A DNA stretch of 64,000 nucleotides from Nocardioides agariphilus (GCF_015352445.1 NZ_JADKPO010000003.1:1-64000); one strand, 5' to 3'. Positions 1 through 8,088 are shown, numbered from the stretch's first letter. The notes: generated by a model from the sequence alone, not told the origin. A program made the numbers and translations.

Positions 1-165
1 CGGGCCGGCGATCCGGAGTCGTTGGCGGCAGGTATGCGCAGGCTGGCCGGTGACGGTGGGCTGCGGGAGACCCTGGTGCGAGGTGGTCGTGAGCTGATCC
101 CGGCGTTCAGCTGGCAGCGTGCCGCCGAGGAGCACGCCCGCCTGTACGGCGAGATGTCGCTCTGA
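1..165 (+). CDS. Glycosyltransferase, C-terminal end only (partial)
   Basis: An open frame runs from the left edge to a TGA at 163-165 and gives the last 54 residues of a protein. The tail has the pattern typical of GT4-family glycosyltransferases: an alternating hydrophobic/charged helix, then FSWQRAAEEHARLYGEM, the usual closing helix of the GT-B fold. Family knowledge: Nit1 clusters carry an MSMEG_0565-type glycosyltransferase close to an MSMEG_0572/Sll0783 protein, and such a protein follows here on the other strand, so this may be that enzyme. The fragment cannot prove the subfamily. Confidence 0.6.
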   Translation, partial: RAGDPESLAAGMRRLAGDGGLRETLVRGGRELIPAFSWQRAAEEHARLYGEMSL

Positions 166-169
166 CGGG

Positions 170-236
170 CTCGCTGGCCGCCACCCGTGTGGTGACGGCC
201 AGCGAGGTGACGGCCAGCGAGGTGACGGCCAGCGAG
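170..236. terminator. Convergent terminator with a triplicated 3' arm
   Basis: A left arm CTCGCTGGCCG at 170-180 has a perfect 11-bp complement at 196-206, and that complement is repeated at 211-221 and 226-236. The repeats come from three tandem copies of the 15-mer GGTGACGGCCAGCGA at 191-235. The site lies between two converging genes (stops at 165 and 244), where a two-way terminator is expected. There is no T-tract, which is common in high-GC actinobacteria. Confidence 0.55.
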
Positions 237-243
237 TGGTTGT

Positions 244-729
244 TCAGACTGTCCAGGTCTGCATGATCAGGGCGCCCGCGCGGCGGGCGGTCAGCACCGC
301 ATCCAGGACGTCGAGCGGGTTGATCGGCTTCACGCCCTCCATCATGTCGATCTCCCGCATGCCGTAGAGCGCCGCGGCTGAGAACCTGCATGCATAGACG
401 TGGCCGCCCTCGTCCATGAACGTCTGCAGCTGCTTGTTGTAGCCCAGGGCGCCGGGGAACGCCTCGTCACCGACCTTGGGGTAGCCGCGCGAGGCCGAGG
501 CCATCAAGGAGCCCGGGCCGTAGAGCACCAGGTGCGTGTCGAAGCCCTTTCGGTTGATGCGGGTCGCGGTCAGCATGTTCACCAGTCCCACGGACCCCTC
601 GAAGGGGACGGTGTGCATCAGGATGTACGCGCTGTCTCCTGGCTCCGCCTGGATGTCCTCGAAGACCTTGTCGTCGTAGTCGACGATCGCGTCGCCCTTC
701 TTGACGCGCTCACCCACGATGTTTGCCAT
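244..729 (-). CDS. MSMEG_0572/Sll0783-type nitrogen-starvation protein (DsrE-like)
   Basis: The 161-residue product matches my memory of the MSMEG_0572/Sll0783 family. Landmarks are HTVPFEGSVGLVNMLTATR (about 39-57), RKGFDTHLVLYGPG, GDEAFPGALGYNKQL, a single conserved cysteine in VYACRF, PINPLDVLD and a C-terminal TWTV. Members are small DsrE/F-like alpha-beta proteins linked in cyanobacteria to nitrogen starvation. The biochemical role is unknown. The start is supported by AAGGAG about 10 nt before the ATG at 729. It is the last gene of a minus-strand set with the 95-aa protein and the flavoprotein upstream, which suggests co-expression with a redox enzyme. Confidence 0.72.
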   Translation of the reverse strand: MANIVGERVKKGDAIVDYDDKVFEDIQAEPGDSAYILMHTVPFEGSVGLVNMLTATRINRKGFDTHLVLYGPGSLMASASRGYPKVGDEAFPGALGYNKQLQTFMDEGGHVYACRFSAAALYGMREIDMMEGVKPINPLDVLDAVLTARRAGALIMQTWTV

Positions 730-744
730 TGCCGGACTCCTTCT

Positions 745-1032
745 CTAGTTGGATTGATGTGCTCGGAGTTGAGGTGGCACGGCTGAGCCGTGAGCCTGCG
801 GGGGCGGCGCCCATTGACGACGGTGGCTTCCAGGCATCGACAGCATGATCTTGTGGCGCAGTGGCCAGGGGAGCATCCGGTAGATCGGGGCGAAGACGCG
901 GAGCCAGAACACCTCGCGTAGCCCGCGCGGAGGTCTGGGGGCTCGCGCTCCGTGCTGGCGGGCGACCCGCTCCTGCGCCGCGATCAGCAGGTAGTGCTCA
1001 GCGTTGCTCCGAAGCCAACGGGAGAAGGACAT
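745..1032 (-). CDS. Hypothetical 95-aa protein in the DsrE/flavoprotein operon
   Basis: A short frame starts 2 nt after the TGA of the flavoprotein gene and ends 15 nt before the DsrE-like gene, so position supports it as a real operon member. The product is basic, with 14 Arg in its first 60 residues. It contains an aromatic/hydrophobic segment (FWLRVFAPIYRMLPWPL, about 42-58) that could be an amphipathic or membrane-associated helix, followed by a proline- and histidine-rich tail. There are no recognisable domains and I do not recognise a family. Confidence 0.5.
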   Translation of the reverse strand: MSFSRWLRSNAEHYLLIAAQERVARQHGARAPRPPRGLREVFWLRVFAPIYRMLPWPLRHKIMLSMPGSHRRQWAPPPQAHGSAVPPQLRAHQSN

Positions 1033-1034
1033 CG

Positions 1035-2372
1035 TCAGCTCTTCCGCGCGGCGTCGAGGCCACTCTGGGCGGCTACGACGATGGGCTCGTTGAGTGCGCC
1101 GATGGCCGGCGAGTAGACGTTCTCCATGGTGGCCAGGTCGTGCAGGGTCAGGCCGAACTTGATGGCCACCGCGAGGAAGTCGGCGCGTTCCTTGATGCCT
1201 TCCCCGCCCACCATCTGGGCGCCGAGGAGTCGCAGGCTCCCCGGTTCGGCCAATAGCTTGACCTTGACCGGCTTGACACCCGGGTAGTAACGGGCTCGCG
1301 AGATGCCCTGCGCGCTCCCCACGACGTAGGGGATCCCGAGCGCGGTTGCCGTGGTCTCACCGAGGGATGCGCCGCCAATGATCCACTTGCCCGCCGCCGT
1401 ACCCCATGGCACGTAGACGGCGCTGTAGGCCCGTGAGCCACCTGCGGCGTTGATGCCTGCGGTCTTGCCCTGCGCGTAGGCGTGGCTGCCCGTGAGTCCC
1501 TGGAGTGGCACGCCGGTCAGCCCGTTCGGGATCTCGGTGCAGTCGCCGGCCGCGAACACCCCCGGGGCGGAGGTCGCCATCCGCTCGTCGACGATGAACC
1601 CGCCCGTGGAGCCGATCTTGAGGCCGGCCGACACCCCGAGGGTGTTGTTCGGCTCCTTGTGGGTGCAGACCACCACGAGGTCGGCCTTGATCTCGCCCTC
1701 GGAGGTCTGCACCGCCTGCACCCGGTCGTCGCCGAGGAAGGCTTCCAGCGTGGTGTTGAAGTGCGTGATGACCCCGAGCTCGCGCCACGACTCCTCGACC
1801 GGCTCCATGATGTCGGGATCGGCGACCTCCGACATCGGCCACGGACTCGGATCGACCAGGTGCGTCTCGATGCCGCGGTGCGCGAGCGCCGTCACCATCT
1901 CCACCCCGAGTGGCGATGCCTCGATCACGACCGCCGACTTGACCGCGTCGAGGACCTTGTCCCATTCGATGGCCTCACGGATGTTCTTCACGTAGTAGAG
2001 GCCCCCGAGGTCCCCACCGGGAACGCCAGGGTCCGCGTAGTTGAACCCGGTCGCGAGCACCAGGGTGTCCCACGAGACCTCACCCTCCAGCGCGACCTCG
2101 ACCACCTTGCGACTCACGTCGACCTTCGTGACGTCGGCCTTGTAGTGGACGTCGATCCCGGCATCGACGTACGCCTGTTTGGAGGCGAGGAACAGCCGCT
2201 CAAAGCTGTCGATCTCCTTGCCGTGCACATAGGGAATCCCGCAAGGGCTGTAGGCGACGTCGTCGAAGCCGGTGTAGACCGTCACCTCGCATCCGGGATC
2301 GACGGCCTTGATCCCACCCGCCGCGCCCATCCCGGCCGCTCCGCCACCGACGACTACGATCCTGCGCGTCAC
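1035..2372 (-). CDS. FAD/NAD(P)-dependent disulfide-type oxidoreductase (CoA-disulfide reductase-like)
   Basis: 445 residues, the usual length for the NADH oxidase/CoA-disulfide reductase group. The FAD Rossmann motif VVVGGGAAGMGAAGG is at 6-20. The redox-cysteine motif SPCGIPY puts Cys44 where this group has its single active-site cysteine. A second nucleotide-binding region lies near 160-200 (VVIEASPLGVEMVTALAHRG), and the FAD-closing segment FAAGDCTEIP is near 300. Substrate is not predictable; CoA-disulfide, persulfide or a low-molecular-weight disulfide are candidates. I chose the GTG at 2372 because GGAGGA lies 5 nt upstream and the FAD motif starts at residue 6; the frame stays open further upstream but runs into the regulator gene. 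It leads the minus operon, opposite the XRE-cupin regulator that probably controls it. Confidence 0.8.
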   Translation of the reverse strand: MTRRIVVVGGGAAGMGAAGGIKAVDPGCEVTVYTGFDDVAYSPCGIPYVHGKEIDSFERLFLASKQAYVDAGIDVHYKADVTKVDVSRKVVEVALEGEVSWDTLVLATGFNYADPGVPGGDLGGLYYVKNIREAIEWDKVLDAVKSAVVIEASPLGVEMVTALAHRGIETHLVDPSPWPMSEVADPDIMEPVEESWRELGVITHFNTTLEAFLGDDRVQAVQTSEGEIKADLVVVCTHKEPNNTLGVSAGLKIGSTGGFIVDERMATSAPGVFAAGDCTEIPNGLTGVPLQGLTGSHAYAQGKTAGINAAGGSRAYSAVYVPWGTAAGKWIIGGASLGETTATALGIPYVVGSAQGISRARYYPGVKPVKVKLLAEPGSLRLLGAQMVGGEGIKERADFLAVAIKFGLTLHDLATMENVYSPAIGALNEPIVVAAQSGLDAARKS

Positions 2373-2420
2373 TACGGTCCTCCGTCTGGAGGTGAGCGCC
2401 CCAAAAATCGCCCACCATGG

Positions 2421-2461
2421 TTGACTTTCGTTTACTATATTGCATGCCGCCAAAGCGTCAA
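2421..2461. promoter_or_regulatory. Divergent promoter between flavoprotein operon and XRE-cupin regulator
   Basis: For the minus operon there is a good sigma-70-type promoter: TTGACG (complement of 2456-2461), a 16-nt spacer, and TATAGT (complement of 2434-2439). On the plus strand the overlapping TACTAT at 2433-2438 can act as the -10 for the regulator. The block TATAGTAAACG (complement of 2429-2439) nearly recurs as TATAGTAACG at 3132-3141 before the amidohydrolase, so it may be the operator of the XRE-cupin protein. Confidence 0.5.
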
Positions 2462-2474
2462 GGGGATAGAGGAC

Positions 2475-3086
2475 ATGACCAAGACCAAACCCGCCTCTGC
2501 GACTTCGGTCCGCATGGAGGAGAACGTCGACGAGATCGTCAGCTCTATCGGCCCGAAGGTGAAGAGGCTTCGCCAGGAGCAGCGGCTCTCGCTGCAGCAG
2601 CTCGCGGTCAAGGCCGAGGTGTCGGCCGCTGCGATCCACAAGATCGAGAGGAACGACATGGTGCCCACCATCACCACGTTGCTCAAGGTGGCATCGGCTC
2701 TCGACCGCCCGGTGACCTTCTTCGTCGAGCAGGATGGTCGCCCCGACCCGGTTGCGTTCACACCAGCCTCGGACCGCCCGGCCGTGTACACCCCGCACGC
2801 GGGTCTGACCCTGGCCGGCGTGTCCGGCCCCTATGCCCCCTTCCGCAGTGCAGCGGCGCTCGCCACGGTCGACCCCGGCGCAGACAGTGGCGACAAGCCG
2901 CTCGCCCACGCGGGTGAGGAGCTGGTCTTCATGCTCGAAGGCACGATGACCTTCGACATCGCGGGGACACGCCACGAGGTCGGGCCAGGCGATGCCCTCC
3001 ACTTCATGGGCGATCAGGCCCATCACTGGGTCAACGAGGGCAAGGGCGAGGCTCGCCTTCTGTGGGTCGCACTCCGCGATTCATGA
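2475..3086 (+). CDS. XRE-family regulator with C-terminal cupin domain
   Basis: 203 residues. A Cro/C1-type helix-turn-helix lies at about 29-85 (IGPKVKRLRQEQRLSLQQLAV, VSAAAIHKIERNDMVPTITTL). A small-barrel cupin lies at about 135-200 (HAGEELVFMLEGTMTFDIAG, GPGDALHFMGDQAHHWVNEG). This is the common sensor-regulator design in which the cupin binds a small metabolite. The start at the ATG 2475 has GAGG 2 nt upstream and gives the expected N-terminus. It diverges from the flavoprotein operon and precedes the amidohydrolase by 59 bp, so it most likely controls both. The ligand is not predictable. Confidence 0.82.
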   Translation: MTKTKPASATSVRMEENVDEIVSSIGPKVKRLRQEQRLSLQQLAVKAEVSAAAIHKIERNDMVPTITTLLKVASALDRPVTFFVEQDGRPDPVAFTPASDRPAVYTPHAGLTLAGVSGPYAPFRSAAALATVDPGADSGDKPLAHAGEELVFMLEGTMTFDIAGTRHEVGPGDALHFMGDQAHHWVNEGKGEARLLWVALRDS

Positions 3087-3108
3087 CAGGCCCCTCCCGA
3101 AGTCTACC

Positions 3109-3145
3109 TACTATCCGATATGAATCCGTAGTATAGTAACGCAAT
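3109..3145 (+). promoter_or_regulatory. Leaderless promoter with inverted TACTAT/ATAGTA repeat
   Basis: TATAGT at 3132-3137 ends 8 nt before the ATG at 3146, so transcription should start at or next to the start codon. No Shine-Dalgarno sequence is present. TACTAT (3109-3114) and ATAGTA (3133-3138) form an inverted pair that includes the -10, a plausible operator. The core TATAGTAACG is shared with the divergent promoter at 2429-2439. Confidence 0.5.
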
Positions 3146-3973
3146 ATGGCCTCCCAACTCGTCAACGACGCCCACCGTCACATCGGCCTCCTTCCGGCCT
3201 TCCCGTTCTACGGCGGCCCGCCGGTCAACCCCGACATTTCGGCTCGCGGCACCGTCAAGGACTTCCTCGCCGACCTCGACGCAGAGGGCACCGAGCGAGC
3301 CTTGGTCATGCCCAACTACGGCGTCCCCGACGCCTCCGTGTCGTTCTCCTTCAACGAACTCGCACTGGAGGCCGCAGCGGCCGATGACAGAGTCAGCTGT
3401 GGGCTGTGGGTGTCGCCCAGGCCACAGGACGCGGAACTCAATGTGGGCGCACTTGCCCACGCCGGCGAGAAGGGCGTGAAGGTCCTCAAGACGAGCTTCC
3501 TGCTTGGTGGACAGGTCGATGACCCGGCGTGTGCCCCACAACTGGACCAGATCTTCGACGCGGCACGCGCCCATGGACTCGTCGTACACATTCACACGTC
3601 ATCTGGCGGCGCTTCCGACATCGACCAGATCGGTTTGCTCGTCGACCGCTACGCAGACGACGTCAAGATCCACCTTGTCCATCTGGGCGGCGGTGTGAGT
3701 GCGCACATCAAGCTGATCGGGAGCCGCCTCTTCGACTGGATCGAGGCGGGCAAGCAGGTCTACACCGACACCAGCTGGGCCGTAGGCTTCGCCCCCCGTT
3801 GGCTGGCCCAGGAGATCGAGCGGCGTGGGATCGGACAGGACCGACTGCTCTTCGCCAGCGACGAGCCGTGGGGCGATCACGCCGGCGAGCTCGCACGCCT
3901 CCGGGCGGCCACTGGTGACGGGGAGCTCGGCCGGATGGTCCTGCGAGACAACTTCACGACCCTCTACGGCTGA
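3146..3973 (+). CDS. Amidohydrolase-family metal hydrolase (amidohydrolase_2 type)
   Basis: 275 residues with the TIM-barrel layout of the amidohydrolase_2 family (decarboxylases and lactonases). Landmarks are DAHRH (8-12) for the first metal ligands, a lysine/threonine strand GVKVLKTSF near 111-119, LVVHIHTSS with a metal histidine, HLVHLGGG with the next histidine, and LLFASDEPWGDH near the C-terminus with the catalytic aspartate. The substrate is unknown. The message is probably leaderless. The gene follows the XRE-cupin regulator in the same direction and shares its promoter motif, so it likely belongs to the same catabolic or nitrogen-linked unit. Confidence 0.75.
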   Translation: MASQLVNDAHRHIGLLPAFPFYGGPPVNPDISARGTVKDFLADLDAEGTERALVMPNYGVPDASVSFSFNELALEAAAADDRVSCGLWVSPRPQDAELNVGALAHAGEKGVKVLKTSFLLGGQVDDPACAPQLDQIFDAARAHGLVVHIHTSSGGASDIDQIGLLVDRYADDVKIHLVHLGGGVSAHIKLIGSRLFDWIEAGKQVYTDTSWAVGFAPRWLAQEIERRGIGQDRLLFASDEPWGDHAGELARLRAATGDGELGRMVLRDNFTTLYG

Positions 3974-4217
3974 TCCCGCCAGGTTCCGGTCGATCGCCTG
4001 TGAAGAGTCCTCCTCACTGACTCGCGAGCTCACCCTCGCTGGCAGTCGGCCGTGCGCTGCATGAGCCGAGCCGAAGCATCGCTACGTTGCCTACGACCGG
4101 CAAGCCAGCCTGCTGCAGGCCTGCCGTCGTCCGTCGTGTTTGCGCAGGTCGAATCCGCCTACGGTCGTACCAAGACTGGCGAAGGAGTCCGCCGGTGCCG
4201 CGCATGAGGAGGCCAAC

Positions 4218-4874
4218 ATGCCAGTCGTCAAAACTGACAAGAACGGGCACTCGCTGGGCTCCAGTCCGACCCCGATTCACGCAACAGACCAGGCCGTGTC
4301 GGCGATCAATCACCCGAGCCGTGCGGCTCAGGATCGACATGGAACGCAGACCGGTCTTGGCTCTGACCGCGAGGGACCGGCCGCGCCGCCTGACGAACGC
4401 TTGGCTCCAGTTCCGGTCCGCCACGTGCGATGTGGCGCTACGTGCGCCTTCGATGGAGCCACCGACCTTCACCACGGAAGGCTGACTTCCCTTGAGTACG
4501 ACCAGGATGTGCTTCTGGAACTCATGGAGATGGCGGTTACATGGCCGGAGCTCGAGTACCCCGAGTCACACACCATTCCTCCGGACAGCTGGATGGCCTT
4601 TGCCGAGAGTCACTACTGGGCAGATCCCGACCGTGTCGAGAGGATCTTTAGCATCGCGACCGACATCGTCATGACGGCCAGGCGCGCAAGCCGGCGGCGA
4701 CTCGAGTCCTCAGATTGCCACTTCGGACACGCTGACGATGCAGGGCCGACCGTCACTTCGGACGCCCCCGGAGCGCAGGGTCAGGATGCCGAGCCCAGGC
4801 AACTCGCGGCTGCGCTCGCCGGCGAGGCATGCGCCCGTCCAGTCATACGATCGGCAAATGACGATGGCCGGTGA
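4218..4874 (+). CDS. Unrecognised protein with strong ribosome site; possibly degenerate
   Basis: The ATG at 4218 has an excellent Shine-Dalgarno sequence, GAGGAGG, five nt upstream, so translation here is likely. The 218-residue frame starts MPVVKTDKNGHSLGSS and has a central stretch with protein-like composition (about residues 93-165, DQDVLLELMEMAVTW and later WADPDRVERIFSIATDIV). The rest is low-complexity and rich in Arg, Ala and Asp. Codon usage is less biased than in neighbouring genes. I do not recognise a family. It may be two short genes or a decayed one. Confidence 0.3.
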   Translation: MPVVKTDKNGHSLGSSPTPIHATDQAVSAINHPSRAAQDRHGTQTGLGSDREGPAAPPDERLAPVPVRHVRCGATCAFDGATDLHHGRLTSLEYDQDVLLELMEMAVTWPELEYPESHTIPPDSWMAFAESHYWADPDRVERIFSIATDIVMTARRASRRRLESSDCHFGHADDAGPTVTSDAPGAQGQDAEPRQLAAALAGEACARPVIRSANDDGR

Positions 4875-5355
4875 CCCACACGCGACGTGGTCCCCGGTCT
4901 CGGTCGACGTGAGCGACGCGTGCAAGAGAGACCAACTCATCGAGCAGCAGTCCCAGATAGCCGTCACCATGTCGCACCTCGATCCGGCCGAATCACGCAC
5001 GACCGCACCCACCTCTGGCGTTACACCTTCCCATCACGAGGCTTCACGCGGCCTTCGAGCCCGCCATGATCGACTCCATCTCGATCGACACGGATACTTC
5101 GTGACTGCCGACCCACGGCAAGTCATAACGCGGACAAACACCGCAGAGGTCGCCATCTGGCGCGAGCCGTCCCGGCTCTCGCCCTCCCGCCTACAGAGGG
5201 TTTTCTGCCTTCGACATTTCAGCGGCGAGCCTCTCGGCCCGACGCCTGGTGGCGTCCCCACGCGCTGGGCGCATGAGGGATTCAGAGCAGATCCGCCCGC
5301 GGGAGGGGCCGCCGCCGCGGTCGAGTCCAATTCGAGGTCCTGCTCTGATCCCGGC
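4875..5355. other. 481-bp stretch with no gene I can support
   Basis: Frames are open on both strands but none has a good ribosome site plus recognisable protein. GC content looks lower and codon bias weaker than around it. Together with the broken genes nearby this suggests decayed coding sequence. No tRNA or hairpin terminator was seen. Confidence 0.4.
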
Positions 5356-5520
5356 ATGATCGGGGATGCGACGACGCTCCAGCCGGCTTCGGTCGAGCCG
5401 TCCCACGTGCCCAGCGGCTTGGCACTTCTGGCCATTGCGCTCAGTGAGCTCGCCCGGGGCATGCGCGGACTGGACGTTCTGCGTCGCAGCGTGGACCGCG
5501 CACCGCCTCGCCTCGCCTGA
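5356..5520 (+). CDS. 54-aa microprotein, paralogue of the one at 9535-9699
   Basis: Starts at ATG 5356 and gives 54 residues. From residue 15 to 51 the sequence (PSHVPSG, ALLAIALSELARG, RGLDVLRRSVDRAPP) matches the protein encoded on the opposite strand at 9535-9699 at about 30 of 37 positions, mostly with conservative differences elsewhere (I/V, L/I, M/I). Conservation of protein sequence between two diverged copies is the evidence that it is translated. The hydrophobic segment followed by basic residues suggests a short helix pair. No Cys, no metal motif and no known family that I recognise. The ribosome site is weak. Function unknown; the stress-island setting suggests a stress role. Confidence 0.6.
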   Translation: MIGDATTLQPASVEPSHVPSGLALLAIALSELARGMRGLDVLRRSVDRAPPRLA

Positions 5521-5604
5521 CCCTCACCCCAAGGCGCATGCGTGCGCCCATCCAGCGCGTTCCCGTTCGCGGGTTCGCGCCACTTCCACATGCGAGGTAC
5601 GGCC

Positions 5605-5790
5605 ATGACCATCTCCAAGACTTCTGATCGTTCCACTTACGGCCACATCCACCAGACGCTCGACGAAGCCGAACGTGCACGTCAGGCCCAGTTGAACCAA
5701 CTTCCTGACTTCACCGGCGACCTCGTGCTCGAGGCCCATCGGTCCTCCAGCGAACGCATCCTCCTGCGGCCCAGAACGTCGGCCCTTTGA
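5605..5790 (+). pseudogene. DksA/TraR-like coiled-coil fragment lacking the zinc finger
   Basis: 61 residues beginning MTISKTSDRSTYGHIHQTL. The middle (LDEAERARQAQLNQLPDF, then LVLEAHRSSSERIL) resembles the helical hairpin of the DksA-type protein encoded at 8147-8470 (LQEAAETRQQQLEGL followed by AQREALNQVLLEI). The reading frame stops before any CxxC pair, so the zinc finger is missing. It may be a remnant, or a short protein in its own right. The link to DksA is by eye and weak. Confidence 0.35.
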
Positions 5791-5916
5791 ACGCCGCGTG
5801 CTGCCTGCTGGTGGCGATTGCCAGGAGAGCAGGACCGTTGAGGGTGTGGTCAGGCTCAACCTGTCCCGGGTCTTCCCGCGGGAGTGCGGATTCACTCGAG
5901 CCGGTGGGGAGAGGCT

Positions 5917-6498
5917 TCACCGGCGTGAGACGAAGGCGTTGTCTCGAATGTGGAAGCGGCGGGGGCGTTCGGTGGCCTTGGTGACCCCGATCCTGGTCGA
6001 GACAACGATCTGCGAGGACTCGAGCGGAGGTCGCTGCACGAGCCGAAGTGGGTCTTCTACCAGGTGGTGGCCGTCGAGTGAGCTGGTCACACCCAGTGCT
6101 TGGCACAGACGGCCTGGGCCGTTGGTGAGGTGCGGGGTGGCCAGTCTCCTCTCATCCCCGGTTCGTCGTTGTTGCATGACGTCAGCGCCCTCGAGCGGCT
6201 CGACAGCCCGGATCAGTGCGCCCTGCCCGTACCCGGCGTACCCGGTGACGACGTTGCAGCAGTGGTGTCCGTACAGCCGGTAGACGTAGAGGTGCCCGGC
6301 GGGGCCGAACATCGTGGCGTTGCGCACGGTCTGGCCTCGGAAGGCGTGACTGGCTTCGTCGTCTTGGTCGTATGCCTCGGTCTCCACGATGCGTGCACGT
6401 AGCACTTCGCCGTCGAGGAGCCGTTCCAGGTCGCATCCGAGTAGCCGACGGGCGGCCGCATCAGTGGGGAGAGTCAGCCAACCCCAGTCCGTTCTCAT
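5917..6498 (-). CDS. DNA-3-methyladenine glycosylase, AAG/MPG family
   Basis: 193 residues, normal for bacterial members of this base-excision repair family. Typical landmarks are present: LLDGEVLRARIVETEAYDQDDEASHAF (about 28-54, including the catalytic Glu in VETEAY), NATMFGPAGHLYVYRLYGHH with the DNA-intercalating Tyr region, ALIRAVEPLEG, and NGPGRLCQALGV near 127-138. It removes alkylated purines such as 3-methyladenine and hypoxanthine. It stands alone on the minus strand with no clear operon partner. Confidence 0.88.
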   Translation of the reverse strand: MRTDWGWLTLPTDAAARRLLGCDLERLLDGEVLRARIVETEAYDQDDEASHAFRGQTVRNATMFGPAGHLYVYRLYGHHCCNVVTGYAGYGQGALIRAVEPLEGADVMQQRRTGDERRLATPHLTNGPGRLCQALGVTSSLDGHHLVEDPLRLVQRPPLESSQIVVSTRIGVTKATERPRRFHIRDNAFVSRR

Positions 6499-6618
6499 GA
6501 CACGGCGAGTGTGACGGGTATGCGCGCACGACTGTGGCTGCCAGGAGGGCCATGGATCTCACAGGCGACGGTCACTCGTCCTCCCTTCCCGGTGCGCGCC
6601 GTGGCGCACCTGTCTCTG

Positions 6619-8022
6619 TCATCGAAGCGGGTGGAAGGGTGCGAGCGGCGTGGGCACCGTACCGGAGGTGATCTGTTCGGCCAGGAGCTTCCCGGTCACG
6701 GGACCGAGAGCCATTCCCCACATGCCGTGCCCGCCCGCGACGAATACACGTGGCGAGTTCGTTACCCCGATGAGTGGCAGACCGTCGGTGGTGCATGGCC
6801 TTGAACCGACCCATTCGTCGTGTCGCTGGTCCATGTCAACACCTGGGAGCAGGCTGCGGACGGAGTCGACGATGGCTCGGATCCGCCGCGGATCGAGTGG
6901 CTCGCTGGGGTCTCGGAACTCCATCATTCCTGCGACGCGAAGCCGTTCGCCTGTTTGCTCGGACAGGATTGGGGCTGCTACCCCGCTGGGGTCGACAGGT
7001 TCGTGGAGCGGGGTGCAGGCGACGCGTTGCTGTGGGAAGTAGACGGGGGCCTGGGGGATCTCGTCTCCGAGGGCGGTGAAGGAGTAGCCTCGACCGGCCT
7101 GGACCAGTCGTCTGACGCCGTGGTCTCGGGCGATCCGGATGAGCGCGGCGCCGGTGGCCAGGACGACGGCGTCGTGACGGTGTCGAGCCCCTCCGTTGTC
7201 GAGGAGGTGGACGGCAGTTGCTTCGGTGTCGATGCCGACGATGCGGGTCCATTCGTTGAGCTTGCCGCCGCGCGCGATTACCGAGTGCGCGAGGCTGCGG
7301 ACGAAGTGGGGCGGGTGGACGAAGCGCTGACCGTGGATGAGAACGGCGGCGTCGACGTCTTCGCTGAGGGCGGGCTGTGCCCCTCGGACCTGGGGTCCGG
7401 TGAGGTAGTCGAAGTAGACCGATTGTCCCGCCTGCTGGATCTGGCGCAGATGGCCGATGAAGTCTCCGGCCTCGCTCGTCGTGCGGAAGCAGGTCAGGAA
7501 GGGGCGCGCCTGTCGTGCTCGTGGTGTCGCTCCGGCATCGGCGAGGTCGTCGAAGGCGCGGATGGCGAGCTTGTTGAGGGGCGTGTAGGCGGTCATGCCG
7601 GCTTGCCATCGTCGCGTGGTGCAATGGGCGGCGAAGCCCGCGAGGAACCGCCAGAGGTGAGGGTCGAGGCGGGGAGGTACGAAGACCGGGGAGCTTGGTC
7701 GGAGCGCGGTCTTGAGACCGTAGCGGAGCACGTCGGGCTCGGGGAGGGGGGTGGTGAGCGCCGGCGTTAGCCATCCAGCGTTGCCCCAGGACGCTCCACT
7801 GGCGGCGTGATCGGCGTCGTACACCGTGACCTCGACGCCTCGCTCCTGCAGGAACCAGGCGACGCTGAGCCCTACGATCCCGGCCCCCACCACAGCGATC
7901 TCACTGGGCGGGCGGGCAGCCGCGCCGACTGGTCGTGCTCGCTTCCGGCGATACCGCGTGCCTTTCGCGCTGGTTGGCATGGGCGGCGCCGGCCGTCGGT
8001 GACTTCTCACTAGACGCGTCAT
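6619..8022 (-). CDS. FAD-dependent amino-acid oxidase/dehydrogenase (DadA-like)
   Basis: 467 residues. After a basic N-terminal extension of about 40 residues comes a DAO-type FAD motif IAVVGAGIVGLSVAWFLQER, then a Glu/Asp at the end of beta-2 (VYDADHAASGASWGNAGWLTP). This is the D-amino-acid dehydrogenase DadA/glycine oxidase signature. The C-terminal VGSRPCTTDGLPLIG and GGHGMWGMALGPVTGKLLAE complete the FAD pocket. The likely reaction is oxidative deamination of a D-amino acid. The ATG at 8022 is chosen because it is the first with a purine-rich upstream stretch (AAGGAAG), though 13 nt away. ATG 65-type internal starts cannot be excluded. Confidence 0.8.
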   Translation of the reverse strand: MTRLVRSHRRPAPPMPTSAKGTRYRRKRARPVGAAARPPSEIAVVGAGIVGLSVAWFLQERGVEVTVYDADHAASGASWGNAGWLTPALTTPLPEPDVLRYGLKTALRPSSPVFVPPRLDPHLWRFLAGFAAHCTTRRWQAGMTAYTPLNKLAIRAFDDLADAGATPRARQARPFLTCFRTTSEAGDFIGHLRQIQQAGQSVYFDYLTGPQVRGAQPALSEDVDAAVLIHGQRFVHPPHFVRSLAHSVIARGGKLNEWTRIVGIDTEATAVHLLDNGGARHRHDAVVLATGAALIRIARDHGVRRLVQAGRGYSFTALGDEIPQAPVYFPQQRVACTPLHEPVDPSGVAAPILSEQTGERLRVAGMMEFRDPSEPLDPRRIRAIVDSVRSLLPGVDMDQRHDEWVGSRPCTTDGLPLIGVTNSPRVFVAGGHGMWGMALGPVTGKLLAEQITSGTVPTPLAPFHPLR

Positions 8023-8088
8023 GTGCTTTTGCCTACTTCCTTGAGTCAGTGCTGGCGCGCGGGTGCTGCCGCGCGAGTGCTGGCTTGG

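Noticed and set aside
1482-2474. Upstream extension of the XRE-cupin regulator frame
   Set aside because: This part is antisense to the flavoprotein gene; the regulator has its own ATG and ribosome site at 2475.
4710-5012. Minus-strand 100-aa frame with several cysteines
   Set aside because: No ribosome site, no domain pattern and overlap with an equally uncertain plus-strand frame; not enough to call a gene.
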